Assembly: GCA_013361975.1 (NCBI GenBank) | Contig: JABFXB010000001.1 | Span: 1-16,486 of the forward strand | Reading direction: 5' to 3' | DNA: 16,486 nt | Source: Dermatophilaceae bacterium | GTDB lineage: Bacteria; Actinomycetota; Actinomycetes; Actinomycetales; Dermatophilaceae | In this document: piece after piece, positions 10,088-16,293 of the stretch | Layout of the letters: the number at the start of each line of letters is the position of its first letter | How positions within the stretch are numbered: the first letter of the stretch is position 1 | Notes under the pieces: generated by a model | Databases searched by the model: none | Seen by the model: only the letters and a program-made list of their open reading frames with translations | What the model was told of the DNA's origin: nothing | Made by a program: the position numbers and the translations under genes

Positions 10088-11730
10088 TGACCTCGGCCCT
10101 GGTGGCCGGGCCGAGCCACCGGCACGAAGTCGGAGGCGCCCTCGTGCTCGTCGTCTACCCAGTCGGGCAGAGCCTCCACCTCGTCGATCTCGAACGGCGC
10201 CGCACCCGCGTGGGGCGCGACCACGGGAACGGGTCGTGAGTCCTCCGGCGCCGGCGCGGACTCCTGCGCGTCGGCGGTGACCCCGCCGGGCCGGTGGTGT
10301 TTCTCGTCGCCGGAGGACTGCCCGGCGGCATACGCCTCCGAGTTGCCCGAATTGCCCGGGTTGCCCGGGTCGTCGCGCGGGGCGCCGCCCGGCTCGGCAG
10401 AGGACGTCGGCAGGGAGGCGGCGCCGGGTGCCGTGTCAGGTGCGGTGTCAGGTGCGGTGTCGGTCTCGTCGCCGAGCAGGTCGGTCGTCGAGATGGCCTG
10501 GGTCTCGCCGGGCGTCGGGAAGGGGGTGTGCGGCTGGGTGGCGTCCCACGCCGGCTCGGGCGTCTCGGGGCCGGTCGAACCGCGCGGGCCGCCGGAGCCG
10601 GGCTCGGCGGGGACGCGACGGGCGAGCAGGTCGGTCGTCGTGACGGCCTGGGTCTCGCCGAGCATCGGGAACGGTGTGTGCGGCTGGGTGGCGTCCCACG
10701 CCGGCTCGGGACGCTCCGGGTCGTCGGGGTCGAGCCCGGCCTCGGCCCGCTCACGGGTCGCGCGCGTGCGTTCGCTGCGCTCGGCGTCGTCGCGCGCGTG
10801 GCGGCGGTCGTAGGCCTCGACCCGCGTGTCGAGCGCGCGCAACCTCTCGGCCGTGCGCTCGACGACCTCGAGCCGGCCGGAGGCGAGCGCGTGGAGCAGG
10901 GTGCGCAGGGGCGCCATCTCGGCTGCGAGCCGGGCGCGGCGCACGAGGTGCACGTCGGGCCGCTCGACCCGCGACTGCGCGTAGGCCTCGAGCACGGCGT
11001 CGAGGGTCTCGGGCGGCGCCACCCTGGCGAGCTGCGCGAAGTCGTCCGCGGGGTCGCCGATGCGGCTCTCCTCCCACGCCAGGACGCCCCGCACCCGGCC
11101 GGTGGAGGAGTCGTCCTCGTCGTCGAACGACGCGAGGACGTTGGCCCCCGTGAACGTGCCGTGGACCGCGCTCGGCGCGAAGCGCCACAACGAGACGTCC
11201 TCGAGCGCGTGCTCCCACCGGGTCAGCAGCCCCGTAGGCACGTGGCCCGTCGCGGCGGCACGGTCGAGCTCGGAGAGCTGCCGACGGCGGTGCGCCTCCG
11301 CGTCGTACGTGGGCCTCCCCGCCTCCTCGAAGAGCAGATGCTCGACGTTGTGGATGTGGGCCAGGGTGCGGCCGACCTCGGCAGCCAGGCCACCCGGCTG
11401 CAGGCCGGCGAAGTCCAGCGGCCGCCCCGGCACGCGGAGGTAGACGGCGGCCCGGCCCTCGGGCACCTGGGCGAAGCCGCGCACCATCGGCATGGCGACG
11501 TCGAGACGGCGCCCCAGCAGGCCCGAGAGCGGTGCGATGTCGTCGAGCATCGCTCCGGCCGCCTGCGTCGCCGGGCACTTGACCACCCAGCGGCGGTCCT
11601 GGCTGTCCTGCACGTAGGCGATCTCGAAGAGGTCGCCCGGCCGGCCCGGCACGCCCTCCACCGACACCGGGTCGAGGCCCGGGACGGCCGAGCTCGCCAG
11701 CGCGGCGAGGAAGAGGGGGCTGCGGGTCAC
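10078..11730 (-). CDS. Phosphotransferase (APH)-fold protein, probable pseudokinase with repetitive Thr-rich tail
   Basis: A 550-residue protein. Residues 1 to about 300 have the aminoglycoside/macrolide phosphotransferase fold: RRWVVKCP supplies the ATP-site lysine (K51), and VHGTFTGANVL (189-199) is the catalytic loop. The loop's normal HGD aspartate is T192, and the metal-binding aspartate expected in the 'DW' position is A218 (LAWEESRIGDPADDF). N197 and the GDPxxDF segment remain. Kinase activity is therefore doubtful; binding or scaffolding is more likely. Such genes are common beside adnAB in actinobacteria, and their substrate is unknown. From about residue 300 the protein turns charged and disordered, with two near-identical 29-residue repeats (341-369 and 391-419), Thr-Ala-Pro-Asp repeats, and an acidic C-terminus. 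The GTG at 11730 was chosen because the phosphotransferase-like N-terminus begins there and a TACCGT -10 lies six bases upstream, implying a leaderless message. It converges on adnB and diverges from nudC. Confidence 0.88.
   Translation of the reverse strand: MTRSPLFLAALASSAVPGLDPVSVEGVPGRPGDLFEIAYVQDSQDRRWVVKCPATQAAGAMLDDIAPLSGLLGRRLDVAMPMVRGFAQVPEGRAAVYLRVPGRPLDFAGLQPGGLAAEVGRTLAHIHNVEHLLFEEAGRPTYDAEAHRRRQLSELDRAAATGHVPTGLLTRWEHALEDVSLWRFAPSAVHGTFTGANVLASFDDEDDSSTGRVRGVLAWEESRIGDPADDFAQLARVAPPETLDAVLEAYAQSRVERPDVHLVRRARLAAEMAPLRTLLHALASGRLEVVERTAERLRALDTRVEAYDRRHARDDAERSERTRATRERAEAGLDPDDPERPEPAWDATQPHTPFPMLGETQAVTTTDLLARRVPAEPGSGGPRGSTGPETPEPAWDATQPHTPFPTPGETQAISTTDLLGDETDTAPDTAPDTAPGAASLPTSSAEPGGAPRDDPGNPGNSGNSEAYAAGQSSGDEKHHRPGGVTADAQESAPAPEDSRPVPVVAPHAGAAPFEIDEVEALPDWVDDEHEGASDFVPVARPGHQGRGHRA
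10092..10115 (+). terminator. Second hairpin downstream of adnB
   Basis: CTCGGCCC and GGGCCGAG pair perfectly over eight bases around an eight-base loop. The hairpin lies five bases past the first one, inside the 3' end of the minus-strand gene. It could back up termination of the adnAB message. GC-rich coding sequence also yields such stems by chance. Confidence 0.3.
10343..10369 (-). repeat. Three 9-base tandem units in the tail of the phosphotransferase-like gene
   Basis: TTGCCCGAA, TTGCCCGGG and TTGCCCGGG follow one another on the plus strand. In the minus-strand protein they encode a PGN-PGN-SGN-like low-complexity stretch. In-frame expansion leaves the reading frame intact. Confidence 0.6.
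10429..10464 (-). repeat. Three 12-base tandem units in the tail of the phosphotransferase-like gene
   Basis: Three consecutive units close to TGCGGTGTCAGG (two internal differences plus a changed last base) encode a threefold TAPD repeat in the minus-strand protein. This is typical replication-slippage growth of a disordered tail. Confidence 0.7.
10474..10560 (-). repeat. 87-base repeat, copy closer to the C-terminus
   Basis: This copy matches 10624-10710 at 81 of 87 bases by hand alignment, with a period of 150 bases. It encodes residues 391-419, including AWDATQPHTPFP and GETQAISTTDLL. Four of the six base changes alter the amino acid, so the duplication is recent or the sequence only loosely constrained. 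Confidence 0.9.
10624..10710 (-). repeat. 87-base repeat, copy closer to the N-terminus
   Basis: Partner of 10474-10560. It encodes residues 341-369, including AWDATQPHTPFP and GETQAVTTTDLL. The 63 bases between copies encode a Gly/Pro-rich linker that is not itself repeated. Confidence 0.9.
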
Positions 11731-11736
11731 GCGTCC

Positions 11737-11742
11737 ACGGTA
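11737..11742 (-). promoter_or_regulatory. -10 element of the phosphotransferase-like gene
   Basis: On the minus strand TACCGT (fits TANNNT) ends six bases before the GTG start at 11730, which places the transcription start at the start codon. No convincing -35 hexamer is seen. There is no ribosome binding site, which fits a leaderless message. Confidence 0.5.
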
Positions 11743-11814
11743 AGTCGAACGACCCGCCGAGCGTGGGAGGCGGCGCCCGGGCGGGGTCATCCACCTCACG
11801 GGCCGGACCCGTCC

Positions 11815-11820
11815 TAGGGT
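11815..11820 (+). promoter_or_regulatory. -10 element of nudC
   Basis: TAGGGT (fits TANNNT) ends six bases before the GTG at 11827, the same spacing as for adnA and the divergent phosphotransferase-like gene. A leaderless nudC message is likely. No clear -35 is visible in the 96-base divergent region, which holds nothing else recognisable. Confidence 0.5.
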
Positions 11821-11826
11821 GGCCGT

Positions 11827-12822
11827 GTGGCCCTGACCGACGAGACCCTGGTGGACGTGGCGCTCTCCCGAGGCTCCCTGGACCGGGTGGCCGTGGAGCG
11901 CCGCCGACCCGATGTCATCGCCGAGCTGCTCGACGAGCCCGGCACCCGGGTCGCCGAGGTCCGTGGCGACCGTATGCGTGTGCTCGAGGACCCCGGCGCC
12001 GCTGACGGTTCGCTCGGGCTCGTCCTCCGGGCCCCCGAGCCCGACGATCGCCACCGCCTGGCGCTCCACCTCGGGCGCGACGGCGACGGGACGGCATACG
12101 TCGGCGTGGTGGCACCGGCCGAGCCCGCGGGCGAGAGCTCGGACGGGTCCGACGGGTCCACGGCGGGGAGTGACCTCGAGGCGCGCGGCTGGCTCACCCT
12201 GCGGCAGGCGGCCGAGGCGCTCGGGCCCCGTGACGCGGGCGTCTTCACCACGACCCTCGCCCTCGCGCACTGGCACTCCACCCACGGCTTCTGCCCCCGG
12301 TGCGGGGCGCCGACCGAGCCGGTCGAGGCCGGCTGGGTGCGGCGGTGCGGGAACGACGGCAGCGAGCACTACCCGCGCACAGACCCGGCGGTGATCATGT
12401 CGGTCGTCGACCCCGACGACCGGCTGCTGCTGGGCCGGGGGGCGCACTGGCCCGAGGGCCGGTTCTCGGTGCTCGCGGGGTTCGTCGAGCCGGGGGAGTC
12501 GTTCGAGGTGACCGTCGCGCGGGAGGTCTCGGAGGAGGTCGGCGTCGCGATCGACTCGGCCCGCTACCTCGGCAACCAGCCGTGGCCGTTCCCGTCGTCC
12601 GTCATGATCGGGTTCGCGGCGTCGACGCGGCAGACCGAGCTGACGATCGACCCCGTGGAGCTGGCCGAGGCCCGGTGGGTCACGCGTGACGAGTACAGCG
12701 ACCTGCTGCGCTGCGACGCCATCCGCACGCCGAGCGGCATCTCCATCGCGAAGCGGATCATCGAGCGCTGGCTCGGGTCGACCGTGGAGTCGGTCGTGGA
12801 GGGCGCCGACCGACGCCGGTGA
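11827..12822 (+). CDS. nudC: NADH pyrophosphatase NudC (Nudix hydrolase)
   Basis: A 331-residue NudC-type Nudix enzyme that cleaves NADH to NMNH and AMP; homologues can also remove NAD caps from RNA. The Nudix box is complete (218-240, GFVEPGESFEV...REVSEEVGV), with the metal-binding REVSEE core. The subfamily signature follows as NQPWPFPSS (Q251-P256), with Asn where Ser is usual. A zinc-ribbon precedes it: C156-x2-C159-x14-C174. The fourth cysteine of the E. coli enzyme is absent, and H181 (EHYPR) may substitute. Residues 1-120 form the variable N-terminal domain, ending in a Ser/Gly/Asp-rich linker. GTG 11827 was chosen for its spacing to the TAGGGT -10; GTG at 11825 is out of frame. The gene converges on the mycoredoxin gene with no base between the stop codons, and a nudC-mycoredoxin-uvrD2 neighbourhood is also found in mycobacteria. 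Confidence 0.93.
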   Translation: MALTDETLVDVALSRGSLDRVAVERRRPDVIAELLDEPGTRVAEVRGDRMRVLEDPGAADGSLGLVLRAPEPDDRHRLALHLGRDGDGTAYVGVVAPAEPAGESSDGSDGSTAGSDLEARGWLTLRQAAEALGPRDAGVFTTTLALAHWHSTHGFCPRCGAPTEPVEAGWVRRCGNDGSEHYPRTDPAVIMSVVDPDDRLLLGRGAHWPEGRFSVLAGFVEPGESFEVTVAREVSEEVGVAIDSARYLGNQPWPFPSSVMIGFAASTRQTELTIDPVELAEARWVTRDEYSDLLRCDAIRTPSGISIAKRIIERWLGSTVESVVEGADRRR

Positions 12823-13092
12823 CTAGCCCGCGAGGCGCTGCTTGACCTCGGCGAGCGAGGGATTCGTCGCGGCCGTGCCGTCGGGGAACACGACCGTGGG
12901 AACCGTGCGGTTGCCGGCGTTGACCCGCTCGACGAAGTCGACGTGCTCCGGGTTCGCCTCGAGATCGATCTCGGTGAAGGGGACGCCCTCACGCGACAGC
13001 TGGCCCTTGAGCCGCGTGCAGTAGCCGCACCACGTCGTGGTGAACATCGTGATCGAGCCCTCGTCGGGCGTGACCGGGGTGAGCTCGGGCAT
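12823..13092 (-). CDS. mrx1: Mycoredoxin (glutaredoxin-fold, mycothiol-dependent)
   Basis: An 89-residue glutaredoxin-fold protein with active site W21-C22-G23-Y24-C25 and the cis-proline motif T63-V64-P65. Residues NRTVPTVVFPDG and TNPSLAEVKQRLAG closely resemble mycobacterial Mrx1 (84 residues). Mycoredoxins reduce mixed disulfides between proteins and mycothiol, so the host probably makes mycothiol. The protein is soluble and has no signal peptide. The ATG at 13092 leaves 16 residues before the first beta strand; upstream, GGATGGG is a possible but weak ribosome binding site. The stop codon abuts the nudC stop with no gap. The start is divergent from ppk2, and the 82 bases between hold a GGGAC-GG-GTCCC inverted repeat (13130-13141) of unknown meaning. 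Confidence 0.93.
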   Translation of the reverse strand: MPELTPVTPDEGSITMFTTTWCGYCTRLKGQLSREGVPFTEIDLEANPEHVDFVERVNAGNRTVPTVVFPDGTAATNPSLAEVKQRLAG

Positions 13093-13174
13093 CGGTTCCC
13101 ATCCGTCGTGCTGAGTGGTGGTGGCGGTGGGGACGGGTCCCGCGGACGTCGTCCCTCGATGCAAGGATGACCCC

Positions 13175-14014
13175 ATGGCCCGGCAAGGCGCAAAGCGACC
13201 CCGCAAGATGGACCTCGACGTCTACGAGGCCGAGGTCCGGCGGCTGCAGGCGGGGCTCGTCGAGTTCCAGGAGTGGGTCCGGGCCACCGGCCAGCGCGTC
13301 GTGGTCGTCTTCGAGGGACGCGACGCGGCCGGCAAGGGCTCGGCGATCAAGCGCATCACCGAGTACCTCAGCCCCCGCGTGGCGCGCATCGCGGCGCTGC
13401 CGGCGCCCACCGACCGCGAGAAGACGCAGTGGTACTTCCAGCGCTACATCGCCCACCTGCCCGCAGCCGGCGAGATCGTCCTGTTCGACCGGTCCTGGTA
13501 CAACCGCGCCGGCGTCGAGCGGGTGATGGGCTTCTGCACCGACGAGGAGTACGCCCGCTTCCTCGAGCAGGCGCCGGTCTTCGAGCAGATGCTCGTCGAC
13601 GACGGCATCATCCTGCGCAAGTACTGGTTCAGCGTGTCCGACGTCGAGCAGGAGCGGCGCTTCCGCTCGCGTGCCAAGGACCCCATGCGCCAGTGGAAGC
13701 TCTCGCCCATGGACCTCGAGTCGATCACCCGGTGGGAGGACTACTCCGAGGCGAAGGACCACATGATGGCCGCCACGAGCACCGAGTGGGCGCCGTGGCA
13801 CGTCGTCGAGTCCGAGGACAAGCGACGCTCGCGCGTCAACGTCATGCACCACCTCCTGGGCTCCATCCCGCACGTGGCGATGACGCCCGTGGTGCCGGCC
13901 GTCCCGAGGCGGCCCGCCCCACGCGGCTACGAGCGTCCGCCCCAGGACTCCCAGAACTACGTGCCCGACCACGCGGCCCGGGTGCTCGCCACCGCGAAGG
14001 GTGATCGGTCCTGA
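13175..14014 (+). CDS. ppk2: Polyphosphate kinase 2 family protein
   Basis: A 279-residue PPK2-family P-loop phosphotransferase, which uses polyphosphate to phosphorylate nucleotides (or the reverse). Walker A is GRDAAGKG (48-55, K54). Walker B is VLFDRSWYNR (D105, R106). The lid segment follows as AKDPMRQWKLSPMD (K168-D169, W174-K175). Length is normal for a single-domain PPK2. Whether the preferred acceptor is a mono- or diphosphate cannot be told by eye. The ATG at 13175 has AAGGA about eight bases upstream; a short basic N-terminus (ARQGAKRPRK) precedes the conserved domain. The stop overlaps the inferred CTG start of uvrD2 by four bases, so the two are co-translated. Polyphosphate-dependent nucleotide supply beside repair helicases is suggestive, but no functional link is shown by the sequence. 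Confidence 0.93.
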   Translation: MARQGAKRPRKMDLDVYEAEVRRLQAGLVEFQEWVRATGQRVVVVFEGRDAAGKGSAIKRITEYLSPRVARIAALPAPTDREKTQWYFQRYIAHLPAAGEIVLFDRSWYNRAGVERVMGFCTDEEYARFLEQAPVFEQMLVDDGIILRKYWFSVSDVEQERRFRSRAKDPMRQWKLSPMDLESITRWEDYSEAKDHMMAATSTEWAPWHVVESEDKRRSRVNVMHHLLGSIPHVAMTPVVPAVPRRPAPRGYERPPQDSQNYVPDHAARVLATAKGDRS

Positions 14015-16149
14015 CCTCCGCCTCCGCCGACCAGATCCTTGAGGGGCTCGACCCCGAGCAGCGAGAGGTCGCCCTCGCCCCACCCGGGCCCCTGTGCATC
14101 CTCGCGGGTGCGGGCACGGGCAAGACCCGCGCCATCACGCACCGCATCGCGTATGCCGTCCACTCCGGCGCGCAGCAGCCGCAGCGCGTGCTCGCGCTGA
14201 CCTTCACGGCACGCGCCGCCGGTGAGATGCGCACCCGCCTGCGCGGTCTCGGGGTGCAGGGCGTGCAGGCCCGCACGTTCCACGCCGCGGCCCTGCGCCA
14301 GCTCCACTTCTTCTGGCCCCAGGCCATCGGTGGCGCCGCCCCGGAGGTGATGAGCCACAAGGCTCCTGCCGTCGCCGAGGCCGCGAGCCGGCTGCGCATG
14401 CAGTTCGACCGCACCACCATCCGCGACCTCGCCGCCGAGGTCGAGTGGGCCAAGGTCAACCTGCTGACACCCCAGTCGTATGCCGCCCGCGCCCGTGAGC
14501 AGCGCCGCGAGCCCCCCGGCCTCGACCTCACCGCCATGGCGCGGCTCTTCGAGGCCTACGAGGACGTCAAGCAGCGCCGCGGCGTCATCGACTTCGAGGA
14601 CGTCCTGCTGCTCACCGTCGGCATCCTGGACGAGCGCGAGGACATCGCCCGCACCGTGCGCGGGCAGTACCGCCAGTTCGTCGTCGACGAGTACCAGGAC
14701 GTCAACGACCTCCAGCAGCGGCTGCTCGACCAGTGGCTCGGCGAGCGCAGCGACCTCTGCGTCGTCGGCGATCCTGCCCAGACGATCTACTCCTTCACGG
14801 GCGCCAGCCCCAAGCACCTCGTCGGCTTCTCCAAGCGGTTCCCCAAGGCGCAGGTCGTCCGGCTCGTGCGCAACTACCGCTCGACGCCGCAGATCGTCGG
14901 TCTCGCCAACACGATCGTGGCGTCGGGCACGCAGGCGGCGCGCGAGGGCGCGGTGCGGCTGCTCGCGCAGGGCGCGCCCGGTCCCGAGCCGCAGCTCACG
15001 TCCTATCCCGACGACCCCGCCGAGGCGAGCGCCGTGGCCGAGCGCATCCGCGCCCTCGTCGGCTCTGGGCACCCGGCAGCCGAGATCGCGGTGCTCTTCC
15101 GCACCAACGCCCAGTCCGAGGCGTTCGAGTCGGCGCTCACCGACGTGGGCGTGCCCTACCTCGTGCGCGGCGGCGAGCGGTTCTTCGCGCGCAAGGAGGT
15201 GCGCGACGCCATCCTCCTGCTGCGCGGCGCGGCCCGCAGCGACGACGGCGAGAAGTCCCTGGGCGAGATCACCCGCGACGTCATCACCGGCGCCGGCTGG
15301 TCGCACGAGCCGCCCTCGGGCGGGGGGGCCACCCGCGAGCGCTGGGAGTCGCTGAGCGCGCTAGCGACGCTCGCCGACGACATGGCGGTGGCAGCGCCCG
15401 ACGCGCGGCTGCCCGAGCTCGTCGCCGAGCTCGACCGGCGCGCCGCCGAGCAGCACGCGCCGGCCGTGCAGGGCGTCACCCTCGCGAGCCTCCACGCGGC
15501 CAAGGGCCTCGAGTGGGACACCGTCTTCCTCGTCGGCGCCTCCGACGGCCTCATGCCGATCTCGATGGCCGAGGGCCCCGACGCCATCGAGGAGGAGCGG
15601 CGCCTGCTCTACGTCGGCCTCACGCGTGCCCGCAAGCAGCTCTTCCTCTCGTGGTCGGGGGCACGCACACCGGGCGCTCGCGCCACCCGGCGGGTCTCGC
15701 GGTTCCTCGCACCGGCCGCCGGCATCCTCGGGCAGGGGGCGCGCAGCGAGGCGCGGTCCAGTGGGTCCAAGCGGTCCACCCCCAAGGTCGCGCGGCTCGC
15801 GCACTGCCGTGGCTGCGGCACGGAGCTCGCCTCGGCCGCGCAGCGCAAGGTCGGCCGCTGCGACGACTGCCCGCCCACCTACGACGAGGCCACGTTCGAG
15901 CGCCTGCGCACCTGGCGGCTGGCCGTGGCCCGCGAGGCCAGCGTGCCGGCATACGTCGTCTTCACCGACGCGACCCTCACTGCGATCGCCGAGGAGGCGC
16001 CCTCCGACGAGGCGGCCCTGTCGACGATCAGCGGTGTCGGGGCCCGCAAGCTCGAGCAGTACGGCGGTGACGTGCTGGCGATCCTGAGCGGCGCGGACCC
16101 GCAAGAGTTGCTCGAAAGCCGTTCTGGCGCAAAGGAATCCGCTGGCTGA
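14011..16149 (+). CDS. uvrD2: UvrD2-type DNA helicase with tetracysteine and HRDC domain; CTG start
   Basis: A 712-residue superfamily 1 helicase matching mycobacterial UvrD2 (about 700). Motifs: AGAGTGKT (K38), LTFTARAAGEM (Ia), DEYQD (226-230), VGDPAQTIYSFTGA (III), HAAKGLEWD (V) and GLTRARK (VI, R539). After a Ser/Arg-rich linker come C599-x2-C602 and C617-x2-C620, the tetracysteine module joining motor to HRDC domain in UvrD2. The HRDC domain spans about 629-705 (SGVGARKLEQYG). UvrD2 unwinds DNA 3'-5' and is essential in M. tuberculosis. Start: the frame has a stop at 14002, and the first ATG/GTG/TTG is the GTG at 14188, downstream of Walker A. The only reasonable start is CTG at 14011, overlapping the ppk2 stop as CTGA, with AAGGGTGAT upstream as binding site. 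Translation is therefore probably coupled to ppk2. Confidence 0.9.
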   Translation: MTSASADQILEGLDPEQREVALAPPGPLCILAGAGTGKTRAITHRIAYAVHSGAQQPQRVLALTFTARAAGEMRTRLRGLGVQGVQARTFHAAALRQLHFFWPQAIGGAAPEVMSHKAPAVAEAASRLRMQFDRTTIRDLAAEVEWAKVNLLTPQSYAARAREQRREPPGLDLTAMARLFEAYEDVKQRRGVIDFEDVLLLTVGILDEREDIARTVRGQYRQFVVDEYQDVNDLQQRLLDQWLGERSDLCVVGDPAQTIYSFTGASPKHLVGFSKRFPKAQVVRLVRNYRSTPQIVGLANTIVASGTQAAREGAVRLLAQGAPGPEPQLTSYPDDPAEASAVAERIRALVGSGHPAAEIAVLFRTNAQSEAFESALTDVGVPYLVRGGERFFARKEVRDAILLLRGAARSDDGEKSLGEITRDVITGAGWSHEPPSGGGATRERWESLSALATLADDMAVAAPDARLPELVAELDRRAAEQHAPAVQGVTLASLHAAKGLEWDTVFLVGASDGLMPISMAEGPDAIEEERRLLYVGLTRARKQLFLSWSGARTPGARATRRVSRFLAPAAGILGQGARSEARSSGSKRSTPKVARLAHCRGCGTELASAAQRKVGRCDDCPPTYDEATFERLRTWRLAVAREASVPAYVVFTDATLTAIAEEAPSDEAALSTISGVGARKLEQYGGDVLAILSGADPQELLESRSGAKESAG

Positions 16150-16156
16150 TGGCGGC

Positions 16157-16172
16157 AGACGAAAAATCGTCT
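16157..16172 (+). terminator. Possible weak terminator hairpin after uvrD2
   Basis: AGACGA-AAAA-TCGTCT is a perfect six-base stem with a four-base loop, starting eight bases after the uvrD2 stop. A second small stem (CGAA-AAC-TTCG, 16173-16183) follows at once. There is no T-run, and the stems could instead be part of the AT-rich promoter region that follows. Confidence 0.35.
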
Positions 16173-16183
16173 CGAAAACTTCG

Positions 16184-16222
16184 TTAAATCAGTTGTTCGC
16201 TCGCAACGCGCACGCGTACCCT
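16184..16222 (+). promoter_or_regulatory. Sigma-A promoter with WhiB7-type AT-rich element
   Basis: TTAAAT (16184-16189) lies exactly three bases before TTGTTC (-35, 16193-16198); an 18-base spacer then leads to TACCCT (-10, 16217-16222). WhiB7-dependent promoters of mycobacteria are described as having an AT-rich element three bases upstream of a TTG-type -35. In mycobacteria whiB7 itself lies just after uvrD2, where this promoter sits. The architecture is seen; dependence on WhiB7 is inferred. The predicted start near 16229 gives a leader of about 65 bases before the next gene. Confidence 0.6.
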
Positions 16223-16278
16223 TTAGGACGTCAAGCCCAGTGGCTCAGGTAGTCGGCTGGGGCCCGCAAGAAGCAGAT

Positions 16279-16285
16279 AGGAGGG
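16279..16285 (+). promoter_or_regulatory. Ribosome binding site of the 3'-terminal gene
   Basis: AGGAGGG ends eight bases before the ATG at 16294. It is the closest match to the full Shine-Dalgarno sequence before any start in the window and fixes this start with confidence. Confidence 0.75.
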
Positions 16286-16293
16286 TCGGCCAG

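Noticed and set aside
10343..10464. Closely spaced short repeats considered as a CRISPR or VNTR locus
   Set aside because: Units of 9 and 12 bases are contiguous, in frame and coding; there are no unique spacers.
10294..11817. 507-residue plus-strand open frame opposite the phosphotransferase-like gene
   Set aside because: The minus-strand reading has a coherent phosphotransferase fold and a promoter; the plus-strand frame is Arg-rich shadow text.
12989..14083. 364-residue minus-strand open frame opposite ppk2
   Set aside because: Runs through the mycoredoxin start region and opposite clear Walker motifs of PPK2; no domain of its own.
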